A program made the translations under genes and the position numbers. 64,000 bases of DNA from Oscillospiraceae bacterium (lineage in GTDB: Bacteria; Bacillota; Clostridia; Oscillospirales; Oscillospiraceae). The notes beneath the pieces were generated by a model that saw only the letters and a program-made list of their open reading frames with translations, was not told the DNA's origin and did no database searches. Positions 17,288-25,306 of the stretch are shown piece by piece. The stretch lies in contig JAETSB010000009.1 in the NCBI GenBank assembly GCA_021769865.1, positions 1 through 64,000 on the forward strand, written 5' to 3'. The first letter of the stretch is position 1, and each line of letters opens with the position of its first letter.

Positions 17288-18952
17288 ATGGACCTGCACA
17301 GCATACGCCAGTCTCTGCGTACCAAATCCGTCTACGATATCCCCTTGCGGGTGACCTTCTACGCACGGGTGTCCTCCGAGAGTGACGAACAGCTCAACTC
17401 CCTGGGCAACCAAGTGAGCTACTACGAGGAGTTTATCCGCAAGAACTCCTCCTGGGAGTATGTGGAGGGCTATGTGGACGAGGGCCTGTCCGCCGCCACC
17501 ACCAAAAAACGGGAGGACTTCCACCGCATGGTGGAGGACGGCAAAGCGGGGCTCTTTGACCTCATCATTACCAAGGAGATCACCCGCTTCGCACGAAACA
17601 CCCTGGACTCCATTCTCTATACCCGGGAGCTGCTCAGCGCCGGAGTCGGGGTGTTTTTCCAGAACGACAACATCAACACCTTCGACGAGGACTCCGAACT
17701 CCGCCTGACCATCATGTCCGGCATCGCCCAGGACGAACTGCGGAAGCTCTCCAGCCGCGTCAAGTTCGGCCACGCTCAGGCGATCAAGAAAAGTGTGGTC
17801 TTGGGCAACAGCCGCATCTTCGGCTACGTCAAGGACGGCGGGCGGCTGGTCATCGACGAGGACGAGGCCCCTATGGTCCGGGAGCTCTTCGAGCTGTATG
17901 CCACCGGCGATTACAGCATGAAGCAGATCGAAACACGATTCTGGGACAAAGGCTACCGGAACCACAATGGAAAACGAATCGCCCACACCACCATGTCCGG
18001 GGTCATCTCCAACCCCAAATACAAGGGCTACTATGTAGGCAACAAGGTCAAGGTGGTGGATCTGTTCACCAAGAAACAGAAATTTCTTCCGCCGGAGGAG
18101 TGGGTGATGTTCAAGGACGAGACGGGGGAAATTGTCCCCGCCATCGTCTCCGAGGAATTGTGGGACCGGGCCAACGCCGTGCTGAAAAAGCGCAGCGAGG
18201 ACGTGAAGGGCCGGCAGGGCATCTGCAACCACGCCAACCTCCTGACCGGCAAGCTGTTCTGTACCGACTGCGGGACGACCTATTACCGCCGGGATTCGGT
18301 GGACAAGACCGGCAAGAAAAACAGCAAATGGGTCTGCTCCGGAAAAATCAAGAATGGGGCGGATTCCTGCGCTTCTTTCCCAATTTACGAAGAAGAACTA
18401 AAGCCACTGCTCTTTGAGGTGTTTCAGGAAACCGAGGCGGACGCCAACGCTCTCATAGAGGAATACATTGAAATGTACAAGTCCATGGGGGATGGTGAGG
18501 ACACAGCCAAGCAGATCGCCGCCCTGCGACAGCAAATCGAACTGGCCCAGAAAAAGAAAAGCAAGCTCCTGGGCTACAACGCCGCCGGGCAGCTCTCTGA
18601 CCGGGATTTCCTCGCCATGAACAAGGACTGTGACCGGGAGATGGACGAGGCGGAACGGCAAATCTATGACCTGGAACAGCAGCAGCTCTCCAAGGCGGAG
18701 TTCAAAAAGCACATTGACACCATCCGCCGGGTGCTCCGGGAGGCCAAGCGGGACGCCGCCCAAGGGATCATCAACAAGGAATTTGTGGACCGCTACATTG
18801 ACAAAATTTTCGTCACCCCCGAGGATGGCCGCTTAAAGCTGCAAATCAAGATATTTACAGGTGATACGACGGACAAATACCTCACCAATCTCAGGTGTCG
18901 TACGGGTCACACGTTCAAGAAGATGATCGAGTCCTACGAGAAGTCCCTGTAA
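17288..18952 (+). CDS. Large serine recombinase B (IME integrase); last codons derive from host sasP
   Basis: TFYARVSSESDEQLNSLGNQ; ITKEITRFARNTLDS; zinc ribbon CTDCGTTYYRR; ends in SASP-type KKMIESYEKSL*. Confidence 0.93.
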   Translation: MDLHSIRQSLRTKSVYDIPLRVTFYARVSSESDEQLNSLGNQVSYYEEFIRKNSSWEYVEGYVDEGLSAATTKKREDFHRMVEDGKAGLFDLIITKEITRFARNTLDSILYTRELLSAGVGVFFQNDNINTFDEDSELRLTIMSGIAQDELRKLSSRVKFGHAQAIKKSVVLGNSRIFGYVKDGGRLVIDEDEAPMVRELFELYATGDYSMKQIETRFWDKGYRNHNGKRIAHTTMSGVISNPKYKGYYVGNKVKVVDLFTKKQKFLPPEEWVMFKDETGEIVPAIVSEELWDRANAVLKKRSEDVKGRQGICNHANLLTGKLFCTDCGTTYYRRDSVDKTGKKNSKWVCSGKIKNGADSCASFPIYEEELKPLLFEVFQETEADANALIEEYIEMYKSMGDGEDTAKQIAALRQQIELAQKKKSKLLGYNAAGQLSDRDFLAMNKDCDREMDEAERQIYDLEQQQLSKAEFKKHIDTIRRVLREAKRDAAQGIINKEFVDRYIDKIFVTPEDGRLKLQIKIFTGDTTDKYLTNLRCRTGHTFKKMIESYEKSL

Positions 18953-18970
18953 CTTCCCGCTGGAACAAAT

Positions 18971-18998
18971 GGGGGAGAGGCGTGACCGCCTCTCCCCC
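18971..18998. terminator. Hairpin between the sasP 3' end and spoVFB, possibly bidirectional
   Basis: GGGGGAGAGGCG-TGAC-CGCCTCTCCCCC. Confidence 0.6.
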
Positions 18999-19011
18999 GT
19001 TTCTCATTCTC

Positions 19012-19587
19012 TCACCGCAACAAAATCGGCTGGATCTGTCTCCCCTGCAGGGCGGCCTCCACCGTCTCCGGCAGCTTTGAAAAATCCGCCACCAGGGAGC
19101 TGGGCTTCTGCGCCGCATTGTCCTGCCCAAAGGGCACAAAATAGTAATTTTTTCGGACCAGCAGCTCGCCGATGTTCTTCGCCCCCGCCGCCAGGCCGTC
19201 GTTGCTGGACACCGCCAGCACCACCGGACGGCCGTTCCGCAAATGGGACTTGGCCGCCATGGTCACCGACGTGTCCGCGATGCCCGCCGCCAGCTTGGCG
19301 ATGGTGTTCCCCGTGGCCGGGGCGATCACCAGTACATCCAGCAAGCCCTTGGGCCCGATGGGCTCCACCGACGGGATGTCCAGCAGGGCGTCGTTCCCCG
19401 TCAGGTCCTCCAGCCGTTCCAGCAGGTCTTCCGACGTGCCGAAGCGGGTGTCCGTAAAAGCGGAAATCTCCGAGACAATGGGAATCACCGTCTCGTAGAT
19501 CCCCGTCAGCGCCTCCAGAGCCTTCAGCACCTTCTCATGGGTGCAGAAGGAGCCGCAAACCGCGAAACCGACCCGTTCCTTGCGCAT
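19012..19587 (-). CDS. spoVFB: Dipicolinate synthase subunit B
   Basis: Flavoprotein-type fold; GFAVCGSFCTHEKVLKALEAL; VIAPATGNTIAKLAAGIADTSVTMAAKSHLRN. Confidence 0.93.
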   Translation of the reverse strand: MRKERVGFAVCGSFCTHEKVLKALEALTGIYETVIPIVSEISAFTDTRFGTSEDLLERLEDLTGNDALLDIPSVEPIGPKGLLDVLVIAPATGNTIAKLAAGIADTSVTMAAKSHLRNGRPVVLAVSSNDGLAAGAKNIGELLVRKNYYFVPFGQDNAAQKPSSLVADFSKLPETVEAALQGRQIQPILLR

Positions 19588-19597
19588 ACAGGTCACC

Positions 19598-20428
19598 TCA
19601 TTCTTCCAATAAGATGTAATTCACCGCGTCCCGGATGGCCGCCGCCGCAGACCGGGGCGACAGCCGCCCCGGCAGGGAACGGGCCCAGAGCACCTCCGGG
19701 CCGTCCTCCGCCGCCTCGATGCCCCGGACGGAGGCCAGGTCCATCAGCAGGCAGTCCGGCCGCAGCTGGGCCAGAAGCGGCCCGCCCAGGACGGGAGAGG
19801 GGATCGTATTGAACACCGCGCCGAAGGCACTCAAGTGGCCGTCCAGCCTTCCGGTCTCCAGGGCGCTGTACCCGTAAGCCCGGATCCAGGCCAGGTCCTC
19901 CGGCCGTCTAGCCGTAGCCGTGACCCTGGCCCCCAGGCCGTGGAGGCGGCAGCTCAGCAGCTTCCCGATGCGGCCGAAGCCCAATACCAGGCATTCCTGT
20001 CCCAAAAGGGTCCGGTCCAGATGTTCCATGGCGGTCTGGACGGCCCCTTCCGCCGTGGCGGCGGCGTTGGCCACCGCCAGCTCCTCCCGGAGAAAGTAGT
20101 CCTCCACCGTCAGGCCCAGAGATTCCGCTTCCTGCCGCTGCTGGGGCCGCACCTGACCCGCCAGGATCCGCTGCCGGGGCCGGAGGCGGCGGAACAGGTC
20201 CGCCGTGGGCACCGCCCCCTCCTCGCAGTTCAAAACGCCGTCGCCCTTGCACAGCGGCAGGGGCAGGATCACCACATCGGCGGAGGCGGCGCGGTCCAGC
20301 GTATCCGCCCCCACGGGCTTCCAGCGGTCCAGGCCGTACGTACGGACGGAATGGCCGTCCCCGGCCAGCAGCCGGGCCAGCTCCGCCTGGCGGCGGTCCC
20401 CGCCGATGACGCCAAAGGTCTTGTTCAT
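19598..20428 (-). CDS. spoVFA: Dipicolinate synthase subunit A
   Basis: FGVIGGDRRQAELARLLAGDGHSV; LVLGFGRIGKLLSCRL; directly upstream of spoVFB. Confidence 0.93.
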   Translation of the reverse strand: MNKTFGVIGGDRRQAELARLLAGDGHSVRTYGLDRWKPVGADTLDRAASADVVILPLPLCKGDGVLNCEEGAVPTADLFRRLRPRQRILAGQVRPQQRQEAESLGLTVEDYFLREELAVANAAATAEGAVQTAMEHLDRTLLGQECLVLGFGRIGKLLSCRLHGLGARVTATARRPEDLAWIRAYGYSALETGRLDGHLSAFGAVFNTIPSPVLGGPLLAQLRPDCLLMDLASVRGIEAAEDGPEVLWARSLPGRLSPRSAAAAIRDAVNYILLEE

Positions 20429-20478
20429 CTCAACACTCCCCCTCGCTCCATGGTATGGCCGGGGACCGGAATGGGTGA

Positions 20479-20507
20479 TTGTCTTTTCCCGGCGGACGTG
20501 GTACAAT
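20479..20507 (+). promoter_or_regulatory. Sigma-A-type promoter TTGTCT-17-TACAAT for the YjjG-like gene
   Basis: Spacing and -10 match; 33 bp upstream of the start codon. Confidence 0.55.
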
Positions 20508-20539
20508 GGGGACAGTCAAACTTCCGGAAAGGATGTTCT

Positions 20540-21226
20540 ATGATGAACTACGAATACCTTCTCTTCGACGCCGACGACACCCTGTTCGACTTTCCCAAAG
20601 CCTCCTCCCGGGCCTTCGAGGCCATGTGCCAAGCCCATGACATCCCCTACACGCCGGAGGTCTACCGGATCTATCACGAGATCAACCTGGAGCTCTGGAC
20701 CGCCTTCGACCGGGGCGAGGTGACGAAGGAGTTCGTCACCCTGGAGCGTTACGTTCGCTTTTTGAAGGCTGTCCACCTGAGCCGGGACCCGGCGGCCTGC
20801 AACCGGGACTACCTGGCCGCCCTGGGCCAGGGGGTCTATCCCCTGCCCCACGCCGAGGCGGTCTGCCGGAAGCTGAAAGACCGGGGGCACCGCATGTACA
20901 TCATCACCAACGCCGTGGCCTCTGTCCAGCGGAGCCGCCTCCGGGGCAGCGTGTTCGCGGAGCTCTTCGAGGCCGCCTTCATCTCCGAGGAGGCCGGGGC
21001 CGCCAAGCCCAGCAAAGCCTACTTTGACTACGTGCGCGGCCAGCTTCCCGGCCTGACGGGCGAAAACGCCCTGGTCATCGGGGACTCCCTGACCACCGAC
21101 ATCCAGGGGGCCAACAACGCCGGCCTCCCCTGCTGCTGGGTCAACCCGGCAAAAAAGCCCCGGCGGGAGGGGCTGCGGGTGGACTTTGAGATCGCCGATC
21201 TGCGGGAACTTTTGGCCATCGTATGA
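20540..21226 (+). CDS. HAD-family hydrolase, YjjG-type nucleotidase
   Basis: LLFDADDTLFDF; IITNA; EEAGAAKPSKAYFDYV; IGDSLTTDIQGANNAG. Confidence 0.88.
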   Translation: MMNYEYLLFDADDTLFDFPKASSRAFEAMCQAHDIPYTPEVYRIYHEINLELWTAFDRGEVTKEFVTLERYVRFLKAVHLSRDPAACNRDYLAALGQGVYPLPHAEAVCRKLKDRGHRMYIITNAVASVQRSRLRGSVFAELFEAAFISEEAGAAKPSKAYFDYVRGQLPGLTGENALVIGDSLTTDIQGANNAGLPCCWVNPAKKPRREGLRVDFEIADLRELLAIV

Positions 21227-21233
21227 GGACGTG

Positions 21234-21266
21234 AAAGCGGTGCTGCAAAACCAGCACCGCTTTCTG
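21234..21266. terminator. Hairpin between convergent genes
   Basis: AAAGCGGTGCTG-caaaac-CAGCACCGCTTT. Confidence 0.7.
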
Positions 21267-21274
21267 CATCTGTT

Positions 21275-22588
21275 TCAGGCCCCTCGAAGATACTCCAGCA
21301 ACGCCTCCCGCTCGTTGGGCAGCGTACCGTCCACCACCTTCCCCAGAAGCTCCTCCAGCGCCGCCCCGACGGCGGGGCCGGAGAGTCCCAGGGCCAGCAG
21401 GTCCCGCCCGTTGACCGCCAGCTGCTTCAGAGAGAAGCAGGCGTCCTCCGCCAGGAGCCGGTCCAAAATCTCCTCCGCTTTATCCAGCTCCTTCTGCCGG
21501 TCCCAGTAGGCCGGAGCCTGTCCAAAATTGTCCGCCCGCTTCACCAGAATCAGGCGGCGCAGGTCTCTCTCCCCCAGTATTCTCAGGGCCCGGCGGATGG
21601 ACTTGTCCGTCCGGGGGATATCCTTGTCGTGCCACTCCACCAGCCGGACCACGGTCTCCCGGAACTCCGTTCCGCACTTCAACCGCCGGAGCATCCGGTC
21701 CGCCAGCTCCCGGCTGACGGCAGGGTGGCCGTAGAAATGGCCCACGCCCGCCTCGTCCACGGTGAAGCTGTCCGGTTTCCCCACGTCGTGGAGGAGCATG
21801 GTGCAGCGGAGCACCAGGTCCTCCGGCACGGCCGCCAGGGCGTGGAGGGTGTGCTCCCACACGTCGTAGCAGTGGTGGCGGTTCCGCTGGCCGAAGCCCA
21901 CCATGGGGAGGAGCTCCGGCCAGAAGACGCCGAAGACCTCCGGATAGCCCCGCAGGACCTCCGCCGCGTGTTTTCCTGGAAGGAGCTTGAAAAACTCCGT
22001 TTGAATCCGCTCCGCGGCCACGTCCGCCAGCCCCTCCCGGTTCCGGCGGAGGGCCGCCGCCGTCCCGGGCTCGATCTCCAGGTCCAGCGCCGCCGCGAAG
22101 CGGAGGCCCCGGAGAATACGAAGGGCGTCCTCCTGAAACCGCCGGTCCGGATCTCCCACACAGCGGAGGATTCCCCGATGGAGGTCCTCCCGCCCGCCGA
22201 AGGGGTCCCGGAACTCCCCCCGGAGGTTCCGGGCCATGGCGTTGACGGTGAAGTCCCGCCGGGCCAGGTCCTCGTCCAGGGAGCGGGTGAAGGCGACGGA
22301 CTCCGGGCGGCGGTGATCCCGGTAGGCCCCGTCGATCCGGAAGGTGGTCACCTCCACGGGGCCCCTCGGCGTTTTGACGGTGACGGTGCCGTGCTTCAGC
22401 CCCGTGGGCACTCCATGGGACCCGAACGCCGCCAGGGTCTCCTCCGGCAAAGCGGAGGTGGTCACGTCCCAGTCCCCGGGGCTCTGACCCAGCAGAGCGT
22501 CCCGGACACAGCCGCCCACGCACCACGCCTCATGGCCCGCCGCCTCCAGCGTCTTCAAGACCGCCTGTACATTCTCCGGAATCTCCAT
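21275..22588 (-). CDS. cca: CCA tRNA nucleotidyltransferase/polyA-polymerase family
   Basis: CVGGCVRDALLGQSPGDWDVTTSA; RDFTVNAMA; HD motif LLHDVGKP. Confidence 0.92.
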   Translation of the reverse strand: MEIPENVQAVLKTLEAAGHEAWCVGGCVRDALLGQSPGDWDVTTSALPEETLAAFGSHGVPTGLKHGTVTVKTPRGPVEVTTFRIDGAYRDHRRPESVAFTRSLDEDLARRDFTVNAMARNLRGEFRDPFGGREDLHRGILRCVGDPDRRFQEDALRILRGLRFAAALDLEIEPGTAAALRRNREGLADVAAERIQTEFFKLLPGKHAAEVLRGYPEVFGVFWPELLPMVGFGQRNRHHCYDVWEHTLHALAAVPEDLVLRCTMLLHDVGKPDSFTVDEAGVGHFYGHPAVSRELADRMLRRLKCGTEFRETVVRLVEWHDKDIPRTDKSIRRALRILGERDLRRLILVKRADNFGQAPAYWDRQKELDKAEEILDRLLAEDACFSLKQLAVNGRDLLALGLSGPAVGAALEELLGKVVDGTLPNEREALLEYLRGA

Positions 22589-22683
22589 GGGTTTTCCCCC
22601 TTTCGCCGTTGCATTTCGCTGATTTCTATATTATAATAAACTGCTTGCAAGGATACAATCTTTTTTAAAAGGAAGTTGGTTCC

Positions 22684-24060
22684 ATGATGCAGAATAAAAA
22701 GCCAATCCGTGATTTCTTCGTCCCCGGCGTGCGGGCCCACCTGGTGGGCATCGGGGGCGTGTCCATGTGCCCCCTGGCGGAGGTCCTGCGGGACAAGGGG
22801 CTCGTCATCCAGGGCTCCGACATGTCGGAGAGCGATACCGTGAAGCACCTCCGCTCCCTGGGCATCCCCGTGGCCGTGGGCCACAACGCCGACAACCTGG
22901 GGGACTGTGACCTGGTCATCCGCACCGCCGCCGTCCACGACGGGAATCCCGAGATCGCCGGAGCCGTCGCCCGGGGCATCCCCGTCTACGAGCGGGCCCA
23001 GGCCTGGGGGGCCATCATGCGGCACTATCCCAACGCGCTGTGCGTGGCCGGGACCCACGGGAAGACCACCACCACCTCCATGTGCACCCATATCTTCATG
23101 GCGGCGGAGGCGGACCCCACCGTCATGATCGGCGGCACTCTGCCCCTGCTCCACTCCGGCTACCGGGTGGGTCAGGGGGACACCATCATTCTGGAGTCCT
23201 GCGAATACTGCAACAGCTTCCTGAGCTTCTACCCCACGGTGGCGGTGATTTTGAACGTGGAAGCGGACCATCTGGACTTCTTCCAGGACCTGGACGACAT
23301 CAAGCGTTCCTTCCGCTGCTTCGCGGAGCTGGTCCCGTCGAATGGCAAAGTCGTCGTCAACGCGGACAACGCCGGGGCCCGGGACGTGGCTCGGGGGCTG
23401 GACGCCTTCACCTTCGGCCTGGAGAAGGAGGCGGACTGCACCGCCGTGAACCTCCGGGAGGACAAGGGCCGACCTGTCTTCGACATCCAGGTCCGCGGGG
23501 AGTTTTACGCCCACGCAGAGCTGAAAGTCTACGGGCGGCACAACGTGTCCAACGCCCTGGCGGCGGCCTCCGCCGCCTATGTGCTGGGCCTCCCCGGGGA
23601 GGCGGTGGAGAAGGGCCTGGGGTCCTTCACCGGCGCCGGGCGGCGCTTTGAGTACAAGGGGACCTTCCAGGGCGCGGAGATTTATGACGACTATGCCCAC
23701 CACCCCGACGAGCTCCACGCCCTGCTGACCACCGCCAAGGGATTGGGCTACCGGCGGCTCATCGTGGCGTTCCAGCCCCACACCTATTCCCGGACCGCCA
23801 AGCTCTTCGACCGGTTTGTGGAGGAATTGAAGCTGGCGGACGTGGTGGTGCTGGCGGAGATTTACGCCGCCCGGGAGACAAACAGCCTGGGCATCTCCTC
23901 GGCGGATCTCGTCAAGGAAATCCCCGGCTCCGTCTACTGCTCCACCCTGGACAAGACGGCGGAGGCCATACGCCGCCTGGCCGGGCCGGGGGACCTGATT
24001 TTGACTGTCGGCGCGGGGGACATCTACAGAGTGGGAAACAAGCTCTTGGCAAAGGACTGA
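22684..24060 (+). CDS. murC: UDP-N-acetylmuramate--L-alanine ligase
   Basis: HLVGIGGVSMCPLAEVL; GTHGKTTTTSM; DDYAHHPDELHALL. Confidence 0.96.
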   Translation: MMQNKKPIRDFFVPGVRAHLVGIGGVSMCPLAEVLRDKGLVIQGSDMSESDTVKHLRSLGIPVAVGHNADNLGDCDLVIRTAAVHDGNPEIAGAVARGIPVYERAQAWGAIMRHYPNALCVAGTHGKTTTTSMCTHIFMAAEADPTVMIGGTLPLLHSGYRVGQGDTIILESCEYCNSFLSFYPTVAVILNVEADHLDFFQDLDDIKRSFRCFAELVPSNGKVVVNADNAGARDVARGLDAFTFGLEKEADCTAVNLREDKGRPVFDIQVRGEFYAHAELKVYGRHNVSNALAAASAAYVLGLPGEAVEKGLGSFTGAGRRFEYKGTFQGAEIYDDYAHHPDELHALLTTAKGLGYRRLIVAFQPHTYSRTAKLFDRFVEELKLADVVVLAEIYAARETNSLGISSADLVKEIPGSVYCSTLDKTAEAIRRLAGPGDLILTVGAGDIYRVGNKLLAKD

Positions 24061-24066
24061 TAAAGT

Positions 24067-24606
24067 ATGGAAATTTCATCGCTTTACCACAACACCCGGC
24101 CCGAGGGGGAGCTGCTTCCCCAGGAGGAGGCCGCCTTCGCCCTGCTGGAGGAGCTGGGCATGGACTATGACCGGGTGTCCAGCGAGCCCGCCGACACCAT
24201 GGAGAAGTGCGCCGCCGTCAGCCGGGTCCTGGGCGTGCCCATCTGCAAAAATCTCTTCCTCTGCAACCGGCAGAAGACGCAGTTTTACCTCCTCTGCTTG
24301 GGGCCCGACAAGCCCTTCCACACGAAGGACCTCTCCCACCAAATCGGCTCCGCCCGGCTGTCCTTCGCGCCGGAGGAGGCCCTGTGGGAGCTGCTCCGCT
24401 GCACCCCCGGTTCCGCCACCATCCTGGGGCTGATGAACGACAGGGAGCACCGGGTCCGGCTCCTCATGGAGCGGGAGGTGTACGAGGCGGAGTACTTGAG
24501 CTGCCATCCCTGCATCTGCACCAGCAGCCTGAAGCTGAAAACGGCGGACGTGCTGGGAAAGCTGCTGCCCCGCACAGGGCATGAAGTGACCGTGGTGGAC
24601 CTGTGA
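24067..24606 (+). CDS. Prolyl-tRNA deacylase/YbaK-associated domain protein
   Basis: VPICKNLFLCNRQKTQFYLLCL; IGSARLSFAPEEAL; HPCICTSSLKLKTADVL. Confidence 0.85.
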   Translation: MEISSLYHNTRPEGELLPQEEAAFALLEELGMDYDRVSSEPADTMEKCAAVSRVLGVPICKNLFLCNRQKTQFYLLCLGPDKPFHTKDLSHQIGSARLSFAPEEALWELLRCTPGSATILGLMNDREHRVRLLMEREVYEAEYLSCHPCICTSSLKLKTADVLGKLLPRTGHEVTVVDL

Positions 24607-24619
24607 ATACTCGAATAAG

Positions 24620-24654
24620 AACAGCGCATGACCGCTCGGTCATGCGCTGTTTTC
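24620..24654. terminator. Intrinsic terminator
   Basis: AACAGCGCATGACC-GCTC-GGTCATGCGCTGTT followed by T-rich sequence. Confidence 0.8.
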
Positions 24655-25089
24655 TCCGTCAGGAATTTTGTTCCGCCCCCCGGGGGCGGTCTTCGTTCCG
24701 GCGTCTTCCGGCGGAGCTCCTATTTCAGGCTCCTCCGCTCCGCCCTTCTCCGGGGCAGCCTCCGGCGGCGCCTCGTCCTTGAAAAAGCGGGCCCAGGGGC
24801 CAATGTCCTTCAGCCTGCCCACCTGGTCCTTGAGCGCCTCCAGAGGCGCCTCCCAGGGAGGGCGCATGGGCTCCATTTCAACGGCTTTCGGCGCGGGCGT
24901 CAGCAGCAGGCCCCCCACGACCAGCGCGATGGACGCCAAAATGCACAAAAGCCCCGGCACCACGGAGTCGAAATTGGCCACTCGGATCATAAGCCAAATC
25001 ACAGACGCCAGGAGAAGCACCAGGCCGAAGAGCCCAATGTACCCGAACAGCCCGGCCAGAATGCCGAGTTTGACAAGCAGCGCCTCCAT
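24640..25089 (-). CDS. Hypothetical membrane protein
   Basis: Two predicted TM segments after MEALLVKLGILAGLFGYIGLFGLVLLL; charged Pro/Ala/Glu-rich tail. Confidence 0.55.
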   Translation of the reverse strand: MEALLVKLGILAGLFGYIGLFGLVLLLASVIWLMIRVANFDSVVPGLLCILASIALVVGGLLLTPAPKAVEMEPMRPPWEAPLEALKDQVGRLKDIGPWARFFKDEAPPEAAPEKGGAEEPEIGAPPEDAGTKTAPGGRNKIPDGENSA

Positions 25090-25231
25090 ATGCGTCCCCT
25101 CCCGTGTCTCTCTGAAGCCGCGCGCAAAGGGAACGCCGCCGCGGACTTCCGGATTTTCTCTCCTGTGAATATGATATCGTCCTTTCCCCGGAATGTCAAG
25201 GTCTTTCCCTCCCCTGTCTGCGAAAACCAAC

Positions 25232-25269
25232 GGGCGCGTCACCTGGAAAATTCCAGGTGACGCGCCCTG
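25232..25269. terminator. Terminator of ppdK
   Basis: GGGCGCGTCACCTGGAA/TTCCAGGTGACGCGCCC. Confidence 0.75.
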
Positions 25270-25306
25270 ACGGGTCTATGCTGTTTTGAAAGCCTCAGGA
25301 CCTTAC

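Larger units (their letters stand above)
4305..18926 (+). mobile_element. Integrative and mobilizable element inserted in sasP via a large serine recombinase
   Basis: Shared 10-bp core AAGAAGATGA at 4305-4314 and 18917-18926; SASP core left of attL and SASP C-terminus KKMIESYEKSL* right of attR; relaxase, MobC, RepA-like and serine recombinase inside. Confidence 0.85.

Noticed and set aside
19835-20539. 5' extension of the YjjG-like ORF
   Set aside because: Runs antisense through spoVFA; the real start is the ATG at 20540 with its own promoter.
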